A stretch of DNA of 9,430 nt, from NCBI GenBank assembly GCA_023391725.1, contig JAEWAH010000320.1, positions 1 to 9,430 of the forward strand. Direction: 5' to 3'. This document shows positions 5,150-9,430 of the stretch, piece by piece (position 1 is the first letter of the stretch; each line of letters opens with the position of its first letter). Under the pieces are notes generated by a model. That model saw only the letters and a program-made list of their open reading frames with translations. It ran no database searches and was not told where the DNA came from. The position numbers and the translations under genes were made by a program. Source of the DNA: Bacillota bacterium (GTDB lineage Bacteria; Bacillota; Clostridia; Christensenellales; Aristaeellaceae).

Positions 5150-6868
5150 TTACATTCTTTCGGGCGCCTCGATGCCTATGAGGTACAGCCCTTTCTTTAC
5201 TACATTCCGTACGGCTTCCGTAAGCTTCACCCGGGCAGCGGCCAGCGCGTCCCCGTCGTCCAGGATGCGGTGCTCGTAATAGAACTTGTTGTAGGCCTGG
5301 CAAAGGTCGGTAACAGCGCGGGTCAGGATGGAAGGCTCGTAGCGCAGCGCTGCTTCCGCAACCACCTCCGGAAAGCGGGAAAGCTGGCGCAAGATTTCTT
5401 GAGCCTCATCGTCGGTAAGGGCCTCATAATCAGGCTCCGGCAAGCTGACTTCAGCCGCCTTGCGCAAAAGGGAGCAACACCGGGCATGGGTGTACTGGAC
5501 GTAAGGCCCGGTTTCCCCGTCGAAGTTCAGCGCCCTATCCCACCAGAAGTCGATATCCTTGATGCGGTTGTTTTGAAGATCGGCATAGATCACCGCGCCG
5601 ATACCCACCTGCCGGGCGACTTCCCCCTTGTTGGGAAGCTGGGGGCTCTTTTCCTCGATGATGGCCAATGCCTTTTCCTGCGCCCGTTCCAGCAGCTCCT
5701 CCAGATAGACCACATGGCCTTTTCTGGTGGCCAGCGCCTGGCCTTCGTAGGAAACCATGCCAAAGGGTACGTGCTGCAGATTCTTGGCCCAGGGGTAGCC
5801 CATCATTTCCACTACCTTGATCCACTGGCGGAAGTGAAGGTCCTGCTGGTAGGCCACCACGTACAAACACTTGTCAAAATGGAAGGTGTCGTACCGGTAC
5901 AGCGCCGCGGCGATGTCCCTTGTGGGGTAAAGCGTGGCCCCGTCGCGCTTCAAAATCAGGCAGGGGGGCATCTTGTATTCCTCCAGATCCACGATGGAGG
6001 CGCCCTCGCTCAAGGTGAGCAGGTTCTTTTCCCTCAGTTCCCTGACCACCCGGTCCATCTTGTCGCTGTAGAAGCTTTCCCCGGTGTAATAATCAAAGGA
6101 AACGCCCAGCAGGTCGTACACTTTTTGACTGTCCTTCAGTGTCATGTCCTTGAACCAGTTGAAAATGGCGAGGGCATCTTCGTTGCCCTCCTCGATCTTT
6201 TTGAACCAGGCCCGGCCCTCATCCTCCAAAGAAGGATTCTTTTCTGCTTCTTCATGGAAGCGCACATACAGATCGACCAGCGCCTGCACGCCGCCTTCAG
6301 CCACCATTTCCTTTGAGCCCCAATGCTTGTAGGCCGCGATCATCTTGCCAAATTGCGTGCCCCAATCGCCCAGGTGGTTGATGCCCACGGTCTTGTAGCC
6401 CAGAAAATCGAAAATGCGCTTGAGGCTGTGGCCGATCATGGTAGTGCTCAGATGGCCGATATGAAAACGCTTGGCGATGTTGATGGAGGAATAGTCCAGG
6501 CAGATGGTCTTGCCTTCGCCCTCGCTGGAAGCGCCCCATTTTTCCCCTGCATCAAGTACGGTTTGGAGTGTCTCTTTGGCGAAATTCTCCCGGTTCAGGA
6601 AGAAATTCAAATACCCCCCCACGCTGTTTACACGGGCGGTCTCCGGCGCGTTCAAGGCTTCTTGCAGCTTTGCCGCGATCATAGGCGGCGCGGCGCGAAG
6701 CGCCTTGGCCAGGCGGAAGCAGGGGAAGGCATAATCCCCCATCTCCCGTTCCGGTGGTATTTCCAAAAATCCTTCGATCTCCTCCTGCCCGGGCAGGTTT
6801 TCCATGCCCGGCCAGGCGGTTTTCAAACCGGATTCGATCAATTCTGCGATGCGAGACTTCATATCCAT
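5150..6868 (-). CDS. argS: Arginyl-tRNA synthetase
   Basis: A 572-residue class I synthetase, normal length for bacterial ArgRS. It charges tRNA-Arg with arginine in the cytoplasm. The N-terminal additional domain (about 1-100) contains GDYAFPCFRLAKALR (44-58). The nucleotide-binding fold carries SSINIAKRFHIGHLS (127-141), with the HIGH signature at 136-139, and HLGDWGTQFGKM (165-176), a family hallmark. The usual KMSKS loop is replaced by ATRKG (380-384), as expected because many ArgRS have only a degenerate version. The C-terminal anticodon-binding (DALR-type) domain ends LYLIGIEAPERM, with the near-terminal Met typical of the family. The start at 6868 has AGGAGA eight bases upstream; Met3 is a less likely start. 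The leader is only about 35 nt long, so no T-box fits. Its own promoter and terminator make it a single-gene unit. Confidence 0.97.
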   Translation of the reverse strand: MDMKSRIAELIESGLKTAWPGMENLPGQEEIEGFLEIPPEREMGDYAFPCFRLAKALRAAPPMIAAKLQEALNAPETARVNSVGGYLNFFLNRENFAKETLQTVLDAGEKWGASSEGEGKTICLDYSSINIAKRFHIGHLSTTMIGHSLKRIFDFLGYKTVGINHLGDWGTQFGKMIAAYKHWGSKEMVAEGGVQALVDLYVRFHEEAEKNPSLEDEGRAWFKKIEEGNEDALAIFNWFKDMTLKDSQKVYDLLGVSFDYYTGESFYSDKMDRVVRELREKNLLTLSEGASIVDLEEYKMPPCLILKRDGATLYPTRDIAAALYRYDTFHFDKCLYVVAYQQDLHFRQWIKVVEMMGYPWAKNLQHVPFGMVSYEGQALATRKGHVVYLEELLERAQEKALAIIEEKSPQLPNKGEVARQVGIGAVIYADLQNNRIKDIDFWWDRALNFDGETGPYVQYTHARCCSLLRKAAEVSLPEPDYEALTDDEAQEILRQLSRFPEVVAEAALRYEPSILTRAVTDLCQAYNKFYYEHRILDDGDALAAARVKLTEAVRNVVKKGLYLIGIEAPERM

Positions 6869-6909
6869 AGGAAAGCTCTCCTTTGGGATGCGGAATTCTA
6901 ATACGGTTT

Positions 6910-6938
6910 ATCTTACCATAGCGGCAGGGCTTGCGCAA
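6910..6938 (-). promoter_or_regulatory. Promoter of argS
   Basis: On the minus strand, TAAGAT (6910-6915) is preceded by TGG (extended -10), and TTGCGC (6933-6938) lies 17 bp upstream. Transcription should begin near 6903, leaving a leader of about 35 nt. The methyltransferase promoter has the same TTGCGC, 17 bp and TATGG context. Confidence 0.65.
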
Positions 6939-6957
6939 TGGATGATTGGTTTTGTTG

Positions 6958-6995
6958 GCGGGAAGGGGGCTTTTTGAGAAAAGTCCCCCTCCCGC
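6958..6995 (-). terminator. Terminator-like hairpin after the methyltransferase gene
   Basis: GCGGGAAGGGGGC (6958-6970) pairs imperfectly with the stretch ending TCCCCCTCCCGC (6984-6995), with T-rich and A-rich inner ends. On the minus strand the bases that follow (CCAACAAAACC) lack a U-run, so termination may be weak. It resembles the hairpin at 3368-3405, including GAAAGTTTTTGAAGG just before it. Confidence 0.5.
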
Positions 6996-7038
6996 AGCAT
7001 CCTTCAAAAACTTTCATGGGATAGAGTACAAGGAAATT

Positions 7039-7818
7039 TTACTTTGCCTTCTCCGCATAGAGGATACCCCGGTAGGTATTCGACCCGATGGGGTGCCTGC
7101 CGTAATCCCCGTACGAGGAGAGAACAGAGAAGCCGTTGGAATGCAGCCAGCCGGTAACGTCGTTAAGGGTTGGGATATGTTTGAGGGAAGATGTTTTTTC
7201 CATAATCGTTTCACCGCTGGGAAGCGTCAGCTCTTTCCGCCCCTTACCCCGGTACATTTGAGTGGCGGGGTCGTAGACGCCTTCCAGCAGAGAGCATTTT
7301 CCCCTTACGCCCATATCATCCGTCCCCTGGAAAATGATGCGCTCATGGTGAAGGGTAAAGATTTCCTGTGGGTTTGCGTGCAGTTCAAAATCCAGGTACA
7401 ATCGCCCGCCCTGGCGCAGGCAGGTGGCCGCCTTTTGAATGAACAATTCCTGCGCCTGTTTGTCGGGCATGGGAGTTTCGATGTTGATGAGGATGTTTCC
7501 GGCCAGAACCACCGTATCAAAGCCCCGACCCCAATCCCCGGTGACGGCGTCCATTTTGAAAAAAGATAGGCGCGGTACTCCCTTGGCCTTGGCCTCAAGC
7601 CTTTTTAGCATAGCCTCCTGTTTGTCAAACCCGGTGACCGTATGCCCGGCATGGGCCAGGGGGATCAGGATGCGGCCCGAGCCGCAGCAGACTTCCAGCA
7701 CGTTTTGGGGCGTAGGGCCGATAGTATCAAGCAGCAGGGCAACATCCGCCGTTTCCGTTTCTTCCTGATCGTACAAATCGGCAACCCAATGGGCAAGGAT
7801 CTGTTCTTTGTTAAGCAT
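7039..7818 (-). CDS. Class I SAM-dependent methyltransferase, substrate unknown
   Basis: A 259-residue cytoplasmic enzyme that should transfer a methyl group from S-adenosylmethionine. Motif I is VLEVCCGSGRI (40-50). The acidic post-I position is Asp65 in GFDKQEAML (63-71). MDAVTGDWGRGFDTVVLAGN (89-108) covers motifs around the adenine site and strand 4. LRQGGRLYLDFE (134-145) is the usual strand 5 turn. The C-terminal part (about 146-259) contains an Arg/Lys-rich strand region and a final YGDYGRHP...SNTYRGILYAEK, typical of Methyltransf_25-like proteins of this size. There is no NPPF/NPPY-type motif, so DNA, Erm or N6-adenine RNA methylation is unlikely; small molecules or other substrates remain possible. 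AAGGAG lies seven bases before the ATG. It is transcribed alone, from a long structured leader (7819 to about 8001) that may control it. Confidence 0.88.
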   Translation of the reverse strand: MLNKEQILAHWVADLYDQEETETADVALLLDTIGPTPQNVLEVCCGSGRILIPLAHAGHTVTGFDKQEAMLKRLEAKAKGVPRLSFFKMDAVTGDWGRGFDTVVLAGNILINIETPMPDKQAQELFIQKAATCLRQGGRLYLDFELHANPQEIFTLHHERIIFQGTDDMGVRGKCSLLEGVYDPATQMYRGKGRKELTLPSGETIMEKTSSLKHIPTLNDVTGWLHSNGFSVLSSYGDYGRHPIGSNTYRGILYAEKAK

Positions 7819-7849
7819 TCAGGCACTCCTTTTCTGTTATCGAAAGATT

Positions 7850-7886
7850 CGCGGCAAACAAAAAAAGCCGCAGGCGCGGCAAACAA
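7850..7886 (-). promoter_or_regulatory. Attenuator-like terminator with competing fold, methyltransferase leader
   Basis: On the minus strand, GCCGC (7876-7880) pairs with GCGGC (7867-7871) around GCCT, followed by seven T (7860-7866): a terminator 32 or more bases before the methyltransferase start. A second GCCGC (7851-7855) lies beyond the T-run and can pair with the same GCGGC, which would put the Ts into a loop. The two GCCGC copies belong to an exact 12-bp direct repeat, CGCGGCAAACAA (7850-7861 and 7875-7886). GGCGC upstream (7911-7915) can also pair with GCGCC in the terminator (7873-7877). A further small stem AGGGA/TCCCT sits at about 7889-7902. The stem is only 5 bp, so strength is uncertain. 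Confidence 0.5.
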
Positions 7887-7926
7887 GAGGGATTACTCCC
7901 TTTTTTATGTGCGCCTTTTTAGTGAT

Positions 7927-7968
7927 TCAGGAATTGATCACCATCGCGCGGTTACTCATCCCAAACAT
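7927..7968 (-). CDS. Possible leader peptide upstream of the methyltransferase
   Basis: A 13-codon frame reads MFGMSNRAMVINS and ends TGA at 7927-7929. The second Met (ATG at 7957-7959) has AAAGGGG ending nine bases upstream (about 7969-7975), so a 10-residue form, MSNRAMVINS, is best supported. The last codons (GTG ATC AAT TCC TGA) lie inside a hairpin, GTGATCA / TGAATCAC (7922-7941, one bulged A), so a translating ribosome would change the leader fold. The SD itself lies in the 3' arm of CCCTTCG / CGAAAGGG (about 7971-7990). No run of codons for one amino acid is present. Short frames like this can arise by chance. Confidence 0.4.
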   Translation of the reverse strand: MFGMSNRAMVINS

Positions 7969-8007
7969 CCCCTTTCGAAACAAGCGAAGGGAAAGCCTTC
8001 TGAGGCC

Positions 8008-8036
8008 ACGATACCATAAAAAGGCAGGAAGCGCAA
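8008..8036 (-). promoter_or_regulatory. Candidate promoter of the methyltransferase gene
   Basis: On the minus strand, TATCGT (8008-8013) is preceded by TGG (extended -10), with TTGCGC (8031-8036) exactly 17 bp upstream. The same TTGCGC, spacing and TATGG occur at argS. Transcription would start near 8001 and give a leader of about 183 nt before the ATG. Near its 5' end is a small stem, GCCT / AGGC (7995-8006). Confidence 0.5.
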
Positions 8037-8112
8037 GAAACCAATTGGCTAGAGGGCGGCAGAGGAAGCTCGTCGGCCGCCGTCGTCGGCACTGTCCGAA
8101 GGGCAAGGCTTG

Positions 8113-8176
8113 GAGCTACGGAGGAAAGCAATCCTCAGTCGCCTGCGGGCGACAGCTCCTTTCAAAAGGAGCCTTT
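8113..8176 (+). repeat. 49-bp element, copy B, with its upstream flank
   Basis: 8129-8176 repeats the element at 1120-1168: the left 12 bases and right 24 bases are identical, while the middle (8141-8152) differs. In this copy the middle makes a clean stem, GTCGCC / GGCGAC around TGCG. The right part is the GCTCCTT / AAGGAGC hairpin followed by CCTTTTT, a plausible weak terminator. The flank GAGCTACGGAGG (8113-8124) resembles AGCTACGGAACC at 1230-1241. Bases 8037-8112 contain no gene; a GC-rich stretch with repeated CGTCGTCGGC-like sequence is the only notable feature. Confidence 0.75.
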
Positions 8177-8192
8177 TTAAAGAATATTTTCG

Positions 8193-8247
8193 CGGGTGGG
8201 GTGCGGGGAGGGGGCCTAAAAGGTGGTTCCCCCGCCTTACTCACCCG
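8193..8247. repeat. Nested GC-rich hairpin upstream of tex
   Basis: Outer stem CGGGTG (8193-8198) / CACCCG (8242-8247), middle stem GCGGGG (8203-8208) / CCCCGC (8230-8235), inner CCT / AGG (8215-8217, 8221-8223). The sequence TATTTTCG...GGTGCGGGGAGGGGG resembles the minus-strand layout of the post-stop hairpins at 3368-3405 and 6958-6995, but here it lies on the plus strand with no gene ending before it. Confidence 0.5.
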
Positions 8248-8260
8248 TTTCTCTCCAGGG

Positions 8261-8290
8261 TTGAAATTTCCATGGGTTTTGGGCTACAAT
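8261..8290 (+). promoter_or_regulatory. Promoter of tex
   Basis: TTGAAA (8261-8266) and TACAAT (8285-8290) are 18 bp apart, each matching five of six sigma-A consensus bases. Transcription should start near 8297, about 26 bases before the GTG start. Confidence 0.75.
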
Positions 8291-8322
8291 AGAGGGTAGC
8301 TTTTGTGAGCGGAGGAAAACAA

Positions 8323-9430
8323 GTGACGAACGCGCAAGTATTATCCACGGAATTTAAGGTGCTGCCCTGGCAGGCGGAAGCGGTGATCCGGCTGCTGGAC
8401 GAAGGGAATACGCTGCCCTTTATTGCCCGCTACCGCAAGGAGCAGCACGGGGAGCTGAACGATCAGGTATTACGGGACATGTCGCTGCGCTTGGAGCAGC
8501 TTCGCGCGTTGCAAAAACGGCGGGAAGAGATTTTGTCCTCTATGGAAAAGCAGGGCGTTTTGACGGAGGAATTGCAAAAGGCGGTGGATGAGGCGCAGAC
8601 CGTAGGAACGCTGGAGGACATCTACCGGCCCTATAAGCCCAAGCGCCGCACAAGGGCGACGATTGCAAGGGAACGGGGGCTGGAGCCGCTGGCAAACCTG
8701 CTGCTTATGCAGGACAAGCGCTCCGGCAGCGTGGAGGAGATGGCGAAGCCGTATCTTTCGGAAGAAAAGGGCGTGCCTGATACGGAGACTGCCTTAAATG
8801 GGGCCATGGATATCCTGGCCGAGGATTTTTCCAACGATGCCAAGATACGTGCAAGATTGAAGGAACTGTACCAGCGCACCTGCCAGGTGAGGGTGAAGGC
8901 GGCCAAGGAAGAGGATTCCGTGTACCGCATGTATTACGATCACCAGGAGCTTTTGCGCCTGATGCCCTCCCACCGGGTTCTGGCCATGAACAGGGGCGAG
9001 GCGGAAGGCTTTTTGAAGGTCGGCTTGGCCGTGGAAGAGGCGGACGCGATCCGGGAGGTTACCCAGCCATTCGTGCGGCCAGGGAGTATCACCACCCAAT
9101 ACGTTCAGCAGGCTGCGGAGGATAGTTATCGCCGGCTCATCGCGCCTTCCCTGGATAACGAGCTCCGGGGGGATCTTACCGATCGGGCCCAGGAGGCCGC
9201 GGTAAAGGTGTTTGCCCAGAACTTGAAGCCACTGCTCATGCAGCCTCCCGTCCGCGGCAAGGCGGCCATCGGGCTGGACCCGGGCATCCGCACCGGCTGT
9301 AAGACGGCGGTGGTGGATGAAACCGGGCGCGTGCTGGATACCGCGGTGATTTATCCCCTGCCCAGCCATGGCAGGGTGGTTGAGGCGAAAGATACGGTGA
9401 AAAAACTCATTAAAAAGCACCGGGTGAAGG
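8323..9430 (+). CDS. tex: Tex family RNA-binding protein, N-terminal part
   Basis: The first 369 codons of a Tex protein (usual length about 700-780 residues), cut by the right edge of the window. Tex is a conserved cytoplasmic RNA-binding protein linked to transcription; its exact job is not settled. The start is GTG at 8323, with GGAGG seven bases upstream and no better ATG, so an ATG-only gene search would miss it. Early residues LPFIARYRKEQHGELND (31-47) are a strong family signature, and TLEDIYRPYKPKRRTRAT (about 93-110) is another. The helical Tex N-terminal region runs to about 310. The YqgF/RNase H-like domain then starts at GKAAIGLDPGIRTGCK (312-327), with DPG at 319-321. The missing part should hold the rest of YqgF, the helix-hairpin-helix modules and the C-terminal S1 domain. 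Divergent from the methyltransferase, with its own promoter. Confidence 0.96.
   Translation, partial: MTNAQVLSTEFKVLPWQAEAVIRLLDEGNTLPFIARYRKEQHGELNDQVLRDMSLRLEQLRALQKRREEILSSMEKQGVLTEELQKAVDEAQTVGTLEDIYRPYKPKRRTRATIARERGLEPLANLLLMQDKRSGSVEEMAKPYLSEEKGVPDTETALNGAMDILAEDFSNDAKIRARLKELYQRTCQVRVKAAKEEDSVYRMYYDHQELLRLMPSHRVLAMNRGEAEGFLKVGLAVEEADAIREVTQPFVRPGSITTQYVQQAAEDSYRRLIAPSLDNELRGDLTDRAQEAAVKVFAQNLKPLLMQPPVRGKAAIGLDPGIRTGCKTAVVDETGRVLDTAVIYPLPSHGRVVEAKDTVKKLIKKHRVK

Noticed and set aside
5270..6316. A 348-codon plus-strand frame
   Set aside because: Antisense to argS, whose family motifs are unmistakable.
6869..6905. T-box riboswitch upstream of argS
   Set aside because: The predicted leader is only about 35 nt, far too short for a T-box, and no terminator/antiterminator pair is present.
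7039..7818. Erm-type rRNA methyltransferase, suggested by the leader-peptide arrangement
   Set aside because: The protein lacks the N6-adenine motif IV and the Erm-style motif I; it looks like a general Methyltransf_25-type enzyme.
7887..7906. Start of a yybP-ykoY-like riboswitch (GGGAGTA on the minus strand)
   Set aside because: Only a short word matches; the required paired elements and second conserved loop are absent.
7808..8299. A 163-codon plus-strand frame upstream of tex
   Set aside because: It overlaps the methyltransferase leader and the repeat element, has no good ribosome site, and would run through the tex promoter.
8794..9420. A 208-codon minus-strand frame
   Set aside because: Antisense to tex, which is supported by start, promoter and family signatures.

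Overview
The window looks like chromosomal DNA from a Gram-positive, low-to-mid GC Firmicute of class Clostridia, most likely an uncultured gut lineage (an Oscillospirales- or Christensenellales-like bacterium is my best guess). The signs are strong AGGAG-type ribosome sites, sigma-A-like promoters, short U-tailed terminators, an ECF sigma factor paired with a DUF4179-type membrane protein, a secreted parvulin with clostridial-style Ala/Pro/Thr linkers, and intergenic repeats of a style I associate with gut Clostridia. Genus-level placement cannot be made from the sequence alone.

Layout. Positions 1-181: no gene, a possible weak promoter and a hairpin that contains the ribosome site of the next gene. 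182-670 (+): a small stand-alone amidase-domain (Amidase_6-like) protein. 671-1615: about 950 bases without a credible gene, mostly a mosaic of short hairpin repeats (two copies of a GCGATG/CATCGC element, two diverged 68-bp direct repeats, one 49-bp double-hairpin element, an 81-bp palindrome and a nested hairpin). 1616-3176 (-): promoter, secreted parvulin-type peptidyl-prolyl isomerase and a strong terminator. 3368-5064 (-): a two-gene, translationally coupled operon of an ECF sigma factor followed by a one-pass membrane DUF4179 protein. 5108-6938 (-): argS with its own promoter and terminator. 6958-8036 (-): a class I SAM-dependent methyltransferase preceded by a leader of roughly 180 nt that carries a possible 13-codon peptide ORF, several hairpins and a terminator that competes with an alternative fold. 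8113-8247: more intergenic repeats, including a second copy of the 49-bp element. 8261-9430 (+): a clear promoter and the first 369 codons of tex, which starts with GTG and runs off the right edge.

How the parts work together. The genes appear to be mostly independent transcription units (each with its own promoter and/or terminator) rather than one pathway: protein folding outside the membrane (parvulin), envelope sensing or transcriptional control (sigma and its partner), translation (ArgRS), RNA-linked housekeeping (Tex), and two enzymes of unknown substrate (amidase-domain protein, methyltransferase). The most interesting regulatory structure is the attenuator-like leader of the methyltransferase. 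Second is the hairpin that sequesters the Shine-Dalgarno of the amidase gene. The intergenic DNA is unusually rich in recurring hairpin families.
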